NCBI GenBank assembly: GCA_963971225.1 | Contig: OZ020269.1 | Span: 82,374,450-82,438,449 of the forward strand | Direction of reading: 5' to 3' | Length of the DNA: 64,000 nucleotides | Source of the DNA: Melieria omissa | Taxonomy: Eukaryota > Arthropoda > Insecta > Diptera > Ulidiidae | Shown here: positions 36,474-50,000 of the stretch, in pieces | Numbering within the stretch: the stretch's first letter is position 1 | How the letters are laid out: the number at the start of each line of letters is the position of its first letter | Program-made: the position numbers and the translations under genes | Notes under the pieces: model-generated | The model's database searches: none | Told to the model about the DNA's origin: nothing | The model's input: the letters and a program-made list of their open reading frames with translations, nothing else

Positions 36474-36949
36474 GTTTCTTATCTTTGTCAATGTATAAAA
36501 TTTGTTTCGATACTCGTCTACATTTTATTTACTTTTTTATGAAAATTTCGTAAATGGTTTTACAAAATGTGAGTACTATAACAACACTTTATACGCATTT
36601 TCTGCAAAAATGCAGTTAATTACACAGTGATCGCAACAATTTAGTTAATAATGCAAATAATAGTTGCAACACGAGTATGTCTCGTATGTTTGACTTGTAC
36701 TCATTGCTGAATAAAAAATATGCCCGAACTATGGTGAAATTCCCGCAAAATATAGACAATTGAAACACATTTTCTATATAATTAAAAATTAAACAAACTA
36801 ATACGGCTGCGAACGCTAGCAAGAGAACAGACGGAAAGCCAGAAGACGTGAAAAGAGGCACGCAGATTGAGGTAGAATAGAAAAGTTATTGCGGTGCGTC
36901 CGGCAACAGTGCGAAGGGGACGGAAAGTAGGAGCGTAGAGTACAGCAGC

Positions 36950-39900
36950 TTATAACCACACCAGGAATCCCCAAATCAGCAGCGCCAACGTCAGTCCCAC
37001 TTTGATGCCGAGGCCGAGGGCGCAAATACCGAAAATGATGGCGAAGAGCACCACGTAGCCGCCGTAGTAGAGCACGTTGAACCTGCAATTGTGGAGAAGC
37101 AAATCGTTAGCTTCCATTCGGCATTTTTTCAAGACAACAACGAGCGCCACTTACACTTCCCAGTAGTAGCGGTGCCAATCGGTGGTGACGGCTGACTCCT
37201 TGAAGTAGAATCGCCTGAGACCAATCAAACACCGATCAATGAACTCGGACCAATCGCACTGACTAGAATCGAAGTTGAAGCGCTTTTTGTCGCTCTCGTG
37301 CATTACGGACATAATGCGTAGCGCGTTCTTGAGGGAATAGCGAAAGTCCTTGTCCAGGAAATAGTCGAAAGCTTTGGTGCCCTTGTGAAAGACGCGCATG
37401 TACTCATAGGCTCTGCAATTGAAAGAGAAATTGATATGTTTGGAGTTTGGGTTTGCAGTCTTTCGTTTTAGACTATAATTGCGTGCAAACTTACGTGTGC
37501 TGCGGCATGCCGATGCCGAACAGTTTCTCCGGTATGGTGTAGACCAGTGCGGGCAGTATGTGAAATAGGTAGAAGAAGAGATTGTAACGCCAGCCGTTGC
37601 GCAACTTGGCGTTTGGCTTCCAGACGAAGTTGTTGGGCGGATGCCGCTTGACGCTGGCATTCATTATGTCACAAAATTCAGACAACGTCAGCGGATTCAC
37701 CTCGCCCGATGTGCAGTGAATCACCTCGGGCTGATCTATATGGCGCGTACCGACATACCAACCCATGACCAGCGACGAATTGATGACATAGTCACAGGGT
37801 ATGATGTCTATGACGGAGGAGGCGCGGCCGCACATTGTACGGAAGACGCCCTTGACGAATCCGGCCAAGAAGCCGAGGTGGCCGGAATTGGCATTGCCAA
37901 CCCAGCCTTTCATTGGATGTTCCCAGGTGCCGTAAACTGTGTGGGAGTAAAGTCAAAACGAATGAATTTTAAGGTGGGTTTACAATATTGTGTAATGTTC
38001 TAATGTCTCGTAAAATTGTGTTGGACTATATAAGTATTGAGTGTTTTATATATATTTGTGCAACTGTATTAAAAGTTTGGATTATGGTTTTAAAACAACC
38101 AATACAACTTAAGCGCATATAATCGCATTGCAGTATCGAAATAAAATGTTATACTTCAATAACAGAGAAATTGGTGCCACTCTGGCGGTCGCGTATCATT
38201 TGAATAATGCATTTAATAGCGTCTGAAAGCCTGTTCTAATTCTGGTTTTTTGTGCTAATCTTTCACTAAATATCAAAGTTTGCTTTTGAAGAGACTTTCG
38301 TTTCATAAGAACAACTTGTTGTATAAGAAAGCCGCGTTAAGCTTAGAAACCAAGTTGAGCGTTGCGTTCAAGCCTTTCGCCCTGGCTCGCGGTTGATGAA
38401 CCAATGAGTTTGCAATTTTTTTTTGGCATATTTGATAAATTACTTTTATGTGAAAATTAGCGACAGACAAATTCTCTATCAGATCTGTCCATGTTCTGTG
38501 CTACAATGCGTGTGAGATTTTTTTCGTTGTTGTCATGGACAAAATCGGTTTTAAAATTTGTTGCTCACAACTTTTTGCACTTACCGATCGATGGTCGTAC
38601 AATGGCCGCTGGTAAGCCGGACATCTCCGCCATCATCAGGTTCTCCGACAAGTTCTTGGTGAACGTGTACGTGTTGGGATGATCGCGTATGATTGCGCGG
38701 CACTTCTCTTCGGTGAAATCCTCCCAGGCGGCATCGTCTTCGGCCATTTTCATCATTTCGTAGGGGTCGAACTGTGATTTGTACACCTCCTCGACAATGA
38801 GGCCGCGGTTGTTGCTGTTGCAAAACGCCGTCGAGCAGTAAATGTACGCCGCGAGGTTCTTCAACTTTTTCGCCAGCTCAATGGTGCGCATTGTCCCCGT
38901 CAAATTGGTCTTGATGGCAGTGCGCAGCGGCGAGCTGAACTTGATTGTGGCAGCGCTGTGGTAGATCACGTTCACCTTATCGATCAGTTCGTTGAGCAGG
39001 TCGTCGTCGAAGCCGAAATTCACTTCACTCAGTTCGCCCACCACCGGCACCACTTTGGCCAGCGTTTTCTCATTGTATTTTTGGAAGATCTGCAAATAGC
39101 AATACACGAAGAGATATTAACGAACTGCCTGTGAACTAAAATGTTTACTGCAAATATTGTCTGATATTTTATGGCAATTTTCCTGCTGACATGCAAACAA
39201 GTTCAAGCGGAACAGAATTTGAAGCGACTTATTGAGGTGTTAAGCCACTAAAGTGCTAAAAAGTTAGGTAAATTTAGAGTTGACTCCTCAATTTATGAAG
39301 CTAGGCCGAGGGACGCCTCTGTAAAGACAGAAGCCATTGCATTGAAATAATGTGGTGGCAGAAAAAATCATACAACCATTCGACGATTGTTTTATGAACT
39401 ATTCAGTGGCCAAGTACAGTTTATTTTGCTAGCAATATTCGAAAGATATATATCGGTGCGGCTGCTGTTTGCTGCTTATCGATGATTTTTTAGTTTTTGT
39501 AATGTTGAAAACCAACAGATTAAAGGAGTCGAGTTATGTTCTTAACGATTAATCGTTCAAGAAATAAATATGTAGGACAAAAACTGATTTTATTTTTCAT
39601 ACTCGTAAAATTTTTTTTATAAATGAATATTGTACACTTTCAAGTTCAAGAATGAAGAAATCTCCCTGTACACAGGCGGTTCGAAGATGGACTGTTGTGT
39701 GAGAGCAAAAAAGTACTCGAGACATCTAAAAGTACTCAAGGGATCTGAAGGAGTACTCTCGGTTACATTTTTCTAATAAAAATTATGCAGGAAAGTTCTC
39801 AGATTCCTCTAAAACACGATATTTCACTCTACAAATAAGCGATTTGCTGTTGAGTTCTGGTTGAAATTCTCCAGGTATTATATTTTTATTTTGTTATTAT

Positions 39901-41891
39901 ATATTATGGTTTGGTTCTAAGTTAACAAGCAAGTTAACGTCACAGCAATTGAATTGCGAAGAGTTGGGTTGGAGGAAAAAATAATAATAATTTTCATGCA
40001 TATGGAAAGTTCTAACAAAGAAAATGTTTCTGCTTAACTTTTATGTACATAAATATAAAAATATTTAGTGAAATAGTAGTAACAATAATATTGTAAGAAA
40101 TAAAAAATTATATTTGATTATAAAAAGCACAAATGTAAACAAAAATTAAGAGAAGTGAAATTAAAATGTAAAATTAAAAAACAAAAAATAAAAAATACAA
40201 CCTCGGTTCTAGGTACGCGTTCAACTGTTGCCAATCAAAATATGAATTTGCGCATTGAATAGAAATAAATTAATGAAAAAGAGAAGAAACGTCATTATAT
40301 ATGGTTTGCCGTCAGAGCCTTAGGTACATACAAATGGCTGGGCTAACACCCACCACAGCTCGCGCTGCTCTATGCTTGAATGTCTATAGCAGCAACAGAC
40401 GGCGACATATGCCGGCGCACACATTGTCTGACTTGCAATGAAAATGAAATAAAATTAAATAATTGCGCACTTAATGACACATGAAGTCGGCGTTGGTGTC
40501 TGCGGGTTTTGTTTTTCCCTCTGTCATTTTTCGTTCGGACTTTTTGATAATAACGAAACGAAATGAAAACAAAAGTAATTGCGCAATAAAAGCAACAACA
40601 GTAACAAAAACCACAAGAGCATTACAATAAATACAAATTTACACACAATAAAAAAACGCGAAACTGAAGCAGCCGTATTCGTAATTGACTTTAATAAGTC
40701 GTGGCGATGAGGTGAACAGGTCGCAAACATTTGAGCGGTGTCACTGCAATTAAAGTGTGACATGTGAATTTCTCACATGCGAGGCCTATTTGCGCTTAAA
40801 TAACGGTAACTAGTAGAAATTGTTTTGCTTCCTTTGCAGAGGAATTGCGTGTGAAACTGAAAAAAGTGAAATTTTCTATTGTACAATTTTGAAACTGTGA
40901 TGCTGATGCTGTGCTTGGTGGCAGAGGTGACGTGATTTCGAGGTTTGTATGGACAAATAAATTGTTACTATGCCGTATTGCTTTGCAGTGTACAAAGTTA
41001 TATCAAACGATCTCCTTGATTTCTATAAACTAAGAGTCATTTATGTAGCCTCTGCGCAAGTTGCTTTATACACATATTAATTGTAGAATGATCGCAGGTA
41101 GATTAAAGCGCAGTTTTAAAATTGTATTTAAATTCCTTCTTTCCCTTTTTCAACATCTAGCAAACTTGGAGCAAATCGATTTGTCTCAAGTTTGTTTTGT
41201 AAGTCCTTTGTTTATGAAATTCATCAAAGCACTAAATAAGCACTTAAATAATATCTTTTCTGTAAATATGTACATTCATTAATATATTCCTTAAAGAGAC
41301 CAGTCAAGTTTCAACGAGTTTGTTGCTTAAGTCTTTTGTTTATAAATTCATCAAAGTACTTGAAATAATATATTTACTGCAAATATATTGATTTAATTTA
41401 AGTATTCCTTAAAGAGACTAGTCAAGTTTCAACGAGTTTGTTGCTGAAGTCTTTTGTTTATGAAATTTATCAAAGTACTTAAAATAATATCTTTACTGTA
41501 AATACATTGCCTTCAGTAAAACATTCCTTAAAGAGACCAGTCAAGTTTTAACGAGTTTGTTGCTTAAGTCTTTTGATTAGACGCAAATGTTTTTAGAAAT
41601 ATTTATTCTTAGTATAATTTAGCTTACCGGTTTTTGCAGCAATCGACTGATGCGCTCATTCGGGTCGAATTTACGCTTTCCTCTGACTAGAACATAGATA
41701 GTACCGATGTCGGGATGTGCATCCAGCAGCGCCTCGATCAGTACTGTGCCGAGAAAGCCCGTGCCGCCGGTGATGAAAATATTTTTATGCGCGAAAAATT
41801 CCGGTATCGTGACGATATTCTCCAGATTCTTTTCATTGAGCTCTTTGAGTGATAGCTCCTCATTGCTGCCATGATCGGTGATGGCAGCCAT
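36950..41891 (-). CDS. fatty acyl-CoA reductase FAR-2 (five coding exons)
   Basis: Second acyl-CoA reductase, same strand as FAR-1 and about 3.5 kb upstream of it. Coding exons: 41891-41628, 39089-38585, 37936-37495, 37412-37155, 37082-36950, with GT-AG junctions summing to 1602 nt (533 aa plus stop). The Rossmann NADPH motif TGGTGFLG is at residues 41-48 and the catalytic YTFTK at Y229/K233. FAR signatures include VIYHSAATIKF, RPSIVYGTWEHPMKGW and IPCDYVINS. The FAR_C domain (AYEYMRVFHKGTKAFDYF onward) ends in two hydrophobic segments near the C-terminus. The ATG at 41891 is the first after an in-frame TAA. The exon itself begins at 41987 (acceptor TTTGTAG), so there is an upstream non-coding exon. 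Intron 1 (2.5 kb) contains a tandem repeat and a LINE scrap. The N-terminus has about 20 residues more than FAR-1 before the NADPH site. Confidence 0.92.
39666..39770 (+). pseudogene. LINE RNase H scrap in FAR-2 intron 1
   Basis: Reads LYTGGSKMDCCVRAKKYSR in one frame. This matches the start of LINE RNase H domains (YTDGSK...GVGAGVYS), with the first catalytic Asp changed to Gly. Only about 35 codons are recognisable. It is antisense to FAR-2. Confidence 0.5.
41173..41580. repeat. 118-119-bp tandem repeat, about 3.4 copies, in FAR-2 intron 1
   Basis: The motif TTAAAGAGACCAGTCAAG recurs at 41291, 41409 and 41528 (spacing 118 and 119 bp), each time followed by CAAGTTTCAACGAGTTTGTT and TCATCAAAGTACTT variants. 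A more diverged partial unit precedes them from about 41173. The array ends about 50 bp from the FAR-2 donor site at 41627. Confidence 0.85.
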
Positions 41892-41987
41892 GGTATAATC
41901 GAGATTTGTAGGCGGCGCCAATGTGAAAGCTTATGCGGATCGAGCGCACGCTTAAAACAATGTAACGGGTGCTTGCGTCTGACCAAT
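41892..41987 (-). other. FAR-2 5' UTR, part of the first coding exon
   Basis: On the minus strand TTCTTTGTAG ends at 41988, a good acceptor, giving 96 nt of leader before the FAR-2 ATG. The leader contains an in-frame TAA upstream of the ATG. The partner donor is not proven; a strong one lies at 55277. Confidence 0.55.
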
Positions 41988-41999
41988 CTACAAAGAAAG

Positions 42000-43080
42000 T
42001 AAAATAATTTTAAATAAAATTATCCACATGTAATTTAAAATTCAAATTTAAAAATATTAATTAAGACTGCATTTGTATGGCATGAGTCATCGATTAAAAG
42101 ATTCAGCGGCGTAATTTGGCCGCAGGTTGTTGTTGTTTGTTGTTACGATGATTAGTAGTTTTGTTTTTGCTTTGTTATTAGATACTGTTTTTTATTTTTG
42201 TCTGAGTTTGTTTGTGGGACAAAAAAGCACCACAAAAAAAAACGCTTGCACTTGACCAAATGGCATTGAACAACCTTGCGACATGTTCATGCACAAACCG
42301 TGGCCTTGGCTTTGGCCGCAACATGCTTTGTGCGGCTTTTTCTGTTTTGTTGTTGCTGGTGTTATTGGTTACCGTTCAGTGCAGCGACGTCAGCCTTCAT
42401 TCTGTATTTTCAATAAAAATTCTTGAGTTGAGAATGCGCTTGAATTGTATGCCGTTTTTGTTCAGTAAGAGTTTTGTGTGGGGTCAAATATTTGGCGTTA
42501 ATTCAATTTGTTAAAATATCTATGTGGTAATTGTTATTATTTATGACAGAAGCATTGAAAACCGAGGAAAATTGTACTACAGTTGTAGTAGCAGCTAACA
42601 AGTGTGTGACAATTTTAGGCGAAACGAAGTGTATTTTGGTTTTTAATAGCCAATAGCGAAAGAATGTTATATTTTTAAGCATATTGTATATCAACGATTT
42701 GTGTGGGCATTTGGTAGTGAGGATTCAAATATTCCATTAAAATCTAACATGAGATTGCTATTATATGCCGATAATATATAATATTGGCAGATTAAATACA
42801 ACCTTTTTAGAAAATGATACAAAGGCTTGAGGAGTGTTGTAGTTTATGGAATGTGGAGATCAATCTAACGAATATGGTTTTTAAGAAAATATTTCCCTAA
42901 GTTTGAAATGGAATCGTTTCTAAGCTGTTTGCAGAAAAATTCAAACTTATGTTGCATAGGTGTGGGACTTTGGCCAATTTGAAGAGGTTAAAAAGGTCGT
43001 ACATTTGCCAAACTTCACGTCAACGTAAATTATAACGTTGGAAACAAGAGCCAAAAGTGGCCACATGTAAATTTGCGATA
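42000..43080. other. FAR-2 upstream intronic or intergenic sequence
   Basis: T-rich and GTT-rich sequence upstream of the FAR-2 acceptor, without a recognisable gene. The short open frame at 42212-42514 has no family signature. Confidence 0.4.
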
Positions 43081-43089
43081 TTTATGCAA

Positions 43090-43345
43090 GACTACTACAT
43101 GGGCTGAAAAGTCTTTGGCCTGACATAGAGATGGCGCCAAAAATTAAGAATTATTGTGTTGTACATGGAAAACCATCCTTAACTTAGATTCTGTCAAAGT
43201 TTCATGACATTTGGTTGACTCGTTTTCAAGTTATTGCTTTCGAAGTGACGCTACCTCTGAATTTTTGTAAACAATGGAAAAAAGTGAATTTCGTGTTTTG
43301 ATAAAACATTGCTATTTGATGGGCAAAAATACAGATGTATTATAA
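43090..43345 (+). pseudogene. mariner element, 5' end only
   Basis: An ATG at 43274 opens MEKSEFRVLIKHCYLMGKNT, the unmistakable N-terminus of a mariner transposase, followed at once by a stop. Upstream about 170 bp correspond to a mariner 5' UTR and terminal region (GGGCTGAAAAGTCTTTGGCC near 43101). The remaining transposase is absent, so this is a truncated relic. Confidence 0.7.
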
Positions 43346-43926
43346 CATTTATCAAGCCATGCTTTTGTTTCCACTGTATTTTACATAAGTAGAATCACTA
43401 ACAACAACACCACCACTGCCTGCTACGAGGGCGTATTACTTTATACTCTTTCGATGGCTTTCTTTCGAAACTCTTTCGAAGCTGATTGATAAAAAGCCAT
43501 GAATAAATAAAATATCTACATCCACGTTAATATATGTACGCTCACGCGTATTGCCAACACCATGTGTTGTTATGTCAATTGACGACTGTACGTTGGTGAC
43601 AAAAATTGCCGCCATAGTAAACAAAGCCATCACGAGCGAAGCACCAAGTGTGCATTTAAATGGCTGACTGTATACAAACAAAATTGCAGCCTCAGTTGGT
43701 AATGACAAGCGTCAAGTTAACGCCGGTACGCCAAAGTGTCAAATAGTTGACCTGAGCACGTTGTTTTCGGCTTAGAAAATCCAGTTAAAAGAGCTTGTAG
43801 ATGTGTTTTGTGTGCGTAGAATACTCTTGAAGAGGACAGTACGACAGGGTTGGATTTTAAAACATTGTTTTGAAAATATACAAACCCAATTTTTTTTTGT
43901 AAATTGTTGTAAACCACAATGTTAGC

Positions 43927-44068
43927 AAGGGGCGGATTCAGAAAAATATTTCGGGAGGGGGTTCAAACAGTAATTCTTTAATATTTTTTTGTTTTGTATG
44001 TAGTTTTAAAGTCGATCCTATTATTTCGGAAGGTTTCAACCCCCAAAACTCCCCTGAATCCGCCACTG
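43927..44068. mobile_element. hAT-like MITE with 8-bp target duplication
   Basis: 142-bp element flanked by a perfect 8-bp duplication ATGTTAGC (43919-43926 and 44069-44076). Terminal inverted repeats of about 15 bp share GGCGGATTCAG; the right end read inward is CAGTGGCGGATTCAG, a typical hAT terminus. A second inner inverted match (GGGGGTTCAAAC versus GTTTCAACCCCC) extends the fold. No coding capacity. Confidence 0.85.
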
Positions 44069-44079
44069 ATGTTAGCGAT

Positions 44080-47000
44080 TTTGTATTGTCTTTGAAGAAA
44101 ACATTTGGCAATTTGACTGCATTTAAATTGTATTATAACATTGTGGCATCAGTGATATTTTCTTATTGTGTACGTGTATCTTGTTGACAGAGCATAAACG
44201 ACGTTGTAACATAAAAAGAAGCTGAAGAATAAAAATTTGCCCAACAATCGCACTGTAACAATGACTTGTAGAAACAGCAACAACAACAAAAATAATACGA
44301 CAAATCGCTTTTCGATGCTATAGTCAGCATTTTTGTGCTTATTGTTGTTGTTTTTATTGGTGTTGGTGTTGGTTTCGGACTTTATTTTCACCTTACATTA
44401 AGTTTTATTTTGATTTTGTTGTTGGTATTTGTGTCAAGGTCACTTTGATTTGTTTCAAATGCGACAGCACGCTCGTTAAAGTGTTGCTTTTGAACGCACC
44501 TTCTGCTTCTTCATTTTGTGTCTTCTTCTTATAGATCAAGTTCAACGGAGAGTGATTTCAAAGGTGAGTCAAAGATGCATTATCGGCACAAAGTTGAATT
44601 GAAAGATGATCTAGCACGAAGATTGCATGAACGCAATTTGTGTCGGATTTGATTTGCGCGTTTTGTCACATTGTTTATCAAAAATTATCATCATATTGTC
44701 CAACTAGCGTTACTGAGTTTTTGAAATTTTTGTTAATTCAAAATTTGTAAATACTGACAATTTAATGCGTGCATAATTATACATTTTCAGTGATGAGCAT
44801 TAAATGATTTCAAAATTTCGAGTTTTCGCTTTTGTTTGCCGGGTTAGATCGGGTCAGTAGTAAAAATTTGAATAGCAATTAAAAAAGTAAACAAAAAGAT
44901 TTTTGATACACAACATAAATATTGAGATGTTTAACAGGGGCGCAGACAGGAGGGTTTCGGGTGCTCGCAACCCCAAAACAAAAATTGCTTATGAAAAATA
45001 TGATTTCAAAAATGAAATGCTGTGTGCGCCATTTATCTTAAAGGATTGTTTCTGTTTCAGTATTTGAACAAAAGTGAAAAAATAATATTGACATTTGTGT
45101 GGGCCAACGTTTCATTAATAATAACCTAAATTTTTTAGGAAATCACAATGATTTTTTTATAGGATATAATAATGGTTTTTCAGCAATGTCAAAAATGTTG
45201 CATGTGTGTTCTATTTTCTTTTCTACACTCAACTGTATTAATGCTGTCAAAAGTTAAAAGTTACTACATGACGTTGTGAACACATTTTGTTTTCAATTGA
45301 TGTTGAGTTATAAGAAGCTTTAAATGATACACTTGAACACATTTGGTATCGTTTCCAAATCGTGAAAGATTTGTTTTTCAAAGAACATTGACCGCTGCAC
45401 ATCAAATAGTCTCACAGATCTCACAGAACGGTGGGCGCCAAAATTGTGGCAGTTTAAAGTGTGTTCAAAGTTCACTTCACAGTCATATTTTTTCAACTTG
45501 GGTCACAACGAATACCATTTAAAAACGATGAATAAATTTGGCTTGTAATGGATTAAGATGTGTTTAGCCACGGAATGAACAGTATACAGAATGCGCATGA
45601 CGACCAGCGAAGCAATCTGAACTGTGGGTGCGAGCGAAAGCAGCAGGGGGAAGATAATAGTTTGATTAACAAAACTTTTGCTCTGTTAATTTCTCGTGTG
45701 ACGGTGATCTCAGTTATTATTAGCTTCGCTAGGTGCCGCCGAGCAGTGCGAAGCACTTATTTTCAATGAAGCGAATGAAGAGCAATGTGCTATTGTTGTT
45801 GTTGTGTTGATCAGTGGTTGTAAATTGTAAATTTTGAATTTTTGTTTCTTGCTGATTTTCGCTGACAATTGCCGACATTGCGAAAATTCAAAAATTGTTA
45901 CGATAGCAACTTTACACCTAAAATCCTATGAAGAGCGAACTCCGCTAGTGTTTCATTTTCTAAACGGCAAAAATAATAACACCAAAAGCTTATTGCTCTT
46001 TTCCCTGTACTTCGTGTTGTTGGCTAACAACAGTCTGTCGCTTTTTTCCCTTCAATGGTTCACACAGCCACTTGCGATCATTTCTTTCTTCAAATCTGTT
46101 GTTTGTTCTGTGATACATATAACAGAAACGAAAGCTGTCTAGTGCTGTTCGTAATGTTAATAACAGAGTACGTAATGCTAAAGTAACAGTGGCCGTAATA
46201 TTATGATCCATTGACATTGTTAAATTTGTATGAGATGGGCGTCCTGTATTCGTGTTTATTCTGTACACCACATGCACGCAGCTGCACGTGTGCGTGTGCG
46301 CGCATGTAAATTGATTAATGTTGTTGTAATGTTAATAAGTCTCCTCGTGGTCACGGTCACGTTTCCATTCATACGGAGCAATTCAATCAAAATCAAAAAC
46401 TTGAATAAAACACAAAGTAAAATGGAAAACAAAATTGAAGAGAAAAAATTGGCAGCGCCAATGGTCACTTTAACGCTTGTAAACGCTTAAAGCCCCTTTT
46501 GTTTGCTTTAGTTTTTATTTTCAGTTCAAGTTTTCGTTTCCTCGAGCTACACACATTTGCATCTCTTAGCGCTGAAAGTTATCATTTGCTATTCGATTTT
46601 AATTATTGGTTTTGTTTTTAAACAGCTGCCGATTTTCACTAATTTGTGCGCTTGGAGGCGATTAATGCATTTCCGTGTTTTTTTGTCTGTTGTTTTTGTT
46701 GCATTTTGATTTATGTGTCAAAGTTAGCCACATTTCCGCGTTTTTGTTTTTTTTTTAATTCACATTGAAACTGATGTTTTTGCATTTTTTGCTTGTCATG
46801 CCAAATTTTTTTTCTTCACACATTGCATTGGCCCATTGCTTCCGTTCTTTTAAGCTCGTTTCATTCTTCAATGTTTATACGCATTTTTTCTTCACACCAA
46901 TGATGGGGGTATTTTTTTATCAAGCGCAGAGTTTTACCTTGAAACCAGTATCGAAATCAAGGAAAGATTTCCGAATTCTTCGCTCATTGAAGTTATTGAC

Positions 47001-50000
47001 AGCTGAGCCGTAAAACTTTGCCACAAAGTAAAAAGAGAACAATTATTGTCACGGGCCGTGAATATGTTGGTTGGTTCATTGAAGGGCGCTTTTGAATGGC
47101 GCATTGAATGGCAGTTTTTTTCAATCACGTCCATTGGTGCTAAGCGCTTAAAACACAAATTCGTCAAGCATTCGATGCGTTCGATGCGCCTAGTTTAATT
47201 TATGCAAATTTGGTCGGTGCGTTTTTTGGCAGTTGCCGCCCTGTTTACCAACAGCCAAGTGAATCGTTTGGGCTGGGCTTGGGCAATGCTCTGCGGAATT
47301 CGAAAGGTCACCCACGAAGCACTATTTCGATGTGTTTGAAGAATTTGCGTGGCAGTGATGTAATAAAATTGCGGGCGCTATATCTCACGCAGTTCACTAA
47401 ACGATTTGTAATGCGTGTGGATTCGATAACCACACGCGCGCATGCGCCACGGCTTACGTCGCCACGGAAGCGCCTCGGTTTAGCTGGCAGCAATTTACCG
47501 CTCTCGTGACGCTGCCGTTGTGCGCGTGTTATTGGAATTTCCAAGCCTGAAGAGTTCAAGCACTCTGCCAAGTTAAAAATCCAATACGCACTACTCAAAA
47601 CATGTTTCTGCCGGAATTGTGCTGTGTTATTTACAAATATAAACCACATTGAACTCCATCGAACGATGCTCAATGTATTGTTGGCTATGCTTCAGCATTT
47701 TTCACATTAGCCAAACAATAATAAACAAATACGTAGTAAATAATAGAAAATATTATTATTCATACGATTTGTGGGGAGAGTGGGACCACTATGTTGACTG
47801 GAAGTTTTGATAAATCGATGAACAAAACGATTGTCTGAGCGAGTAACAGATAAATTCAAATAGTGTATTCCAAAAAATTGTTATTGTTGATTTCAGAATT
47901 TTACAATAACAATAAAATATGTATTATTATGTTAATTTAAGTGCTATTCTTAAGTGATGTAAATTCAAGGTTAGGTTGTTGTGGCTAAATTGAGAAGCAT
48001 GATTGGCACGATCATCACACAATAATTCTTAATCGATTCAGACTTAAATTAGGCTTCAGGCTTAAATCACTTTGATTTCCCAACGATTTGGCGTAGATCA
48101 GGTGACGAAATTTGGTCCCTTGAATTTGTGAATAACAATGTGTAAGAAATTTGTCTGGAAAGTAGTGATTGCTACTCTGATATTGTTTAGGGAATGGGAT
48201 CAATCGAAAATCTCCTAAAAACCATACTTGTTTCTCTATAATAATAATAATAATGTTACTTTCCAAAACGAAATTTCTGTTCCATATACCAAACGAAAGC
48301 TGGGTTTATTGTGAACCTTAGACTTTCAAGAGAAAGCCAACGTTTATTTCGAACACCCATATTCGAGACGGCGTTTTTACATTCAGTGCGACTGGGAACA
48401 GACGGAATTGGTTTTTATGAGCAATTTTTATGCAATATTCGTATTTATTCAATACACCTGCCTTCCTACAACATAATTAAGTATGTACATATATTGTTTC
48501 GCGCCACTGCATGATTGGACTTAATCACTCAATTAATACCTATGAGGGGTTAATTTCCTTTTTTGGTTCAGATTACAAAAATGTAAGTCGCAAAAGGAAG
48601 CGCGACGTGGCGCCAAAAACATGCAAAGACAAAATTTCACCAAATTGATTTTTGCATAAATTACAAAATGTTTGTTGTAAATTGGCCAACATTGACCACA
48701 AATTCGAAATGTTTTTTTGAGGAATTCATTTCGTCATAAATTAAATGAACAATTTGCCAAAACTAACCAAGGCGCCTAAAACATCGACAATAACAAAGCC
48801 CAAACCAAGAGTACAGTCAACTATGGATAAAAATCAATACGAATAAAGTATTTATGACATAGGTATGTTGGCTAACAGCTTAGAAGCGGTAAACATGTTG
48901 AAACGAGGTTCATAGACCCGAATTATTCAAGTTCTCCAAACATTTTATTATTTTATTTTATTTTAATTTTTTTATTTTTATATTTGGTTGTTATTTTATT
49001 GTTTTTTATTATTATTGTTTAACTTTCTGATTAAAGCTTTTTCTTTTACCTAATTTTTTGTTTTCGTTTTGGTTTTGGCACAACATAAAATTTCTATTAG
49101 GGTTTTTGATTTTGGTTTTAAAACAGGCTTTCAGAAAATTTGCATGCAAATTCAAATTAACCAACTGTTGGCGAAAATTTAGTTGATAAACAAAAATAGC
49201 GCCGAAACTGAACAGGAAAACACAACCGTAAAAGGGAGAAAATAATGTGAAATGCCTTCGAGCGGGTCATGGAGCATTGCATCAATATTCACGAAGATTG
49301 GCTGATGTTGTATGTATAAAAAAATATGTTGGTATTGTTGTGACGATGTGGAATGAGTTGTTGTTGTTGCTGAAATTGCTTTCATTTCGTTTTATGACTT
49401 TCAAGCTGCAAAATTAGCAATTTATGAGCAAAGTCGGGCATGCGTGTATGTTCGCAGTGGTTGTGGTGTTAATTTGTAGCGTTTCTCGCAAATTTCGCAC
49501 CATATTTTTTCAAAATGTTTTGTAACGGCATTCGTGACGCACTGTCGCCTCTCTCCCTAGTTAAGTACAGCCCTGAGTTGATCCATAGGTGGTCGTTTCC
49601 CGCTCCATTGGCCACGTGGTGTAGCTTATAATTATCAATTTTTGGCATAACCTTAAAAAAAGGCGATTCTATGGAAGGCCGCGCAGATTGTCTTTCTGTG
49701 GAGATTTGTACATTTCAATTTCAAGTGCTGTAAATGCGATTTGCTTTAAATGACAATTACTTATTTCATGCTGTTGAGCTTTTTTCAGCCAAGGTTTTTT
49801 TTTTGAGCGGCTAAAACAAAACCGGTGAATTTTTTAACTAAAGGGTAGTGAGGCCGAATTCGGTTTTTTGTTTTTTTGATGTTAAATGTTCAAACATGCG
49901 CTGGGCTTATTTCTGTTTGTTTGTTTTAGTACTTGGCGAATTCATGAACAATTTTGCGATGGATCAAAAGAGCAAAATTGCCTTAAACCACAAAAAAGTG

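Noticed and set aside
44935..45000. Second hAT MITE starting CAGGGGCGCAGACAGG
   Set aside because: No matching inverted right end or target duplication was found; noted only as a possible solo terminus.
47210..47509. 99-codon plus-strand frame
   Set aside because: No ATG at the start of the frame, an overlapping open frame on the other strand and no signature; probably chance.
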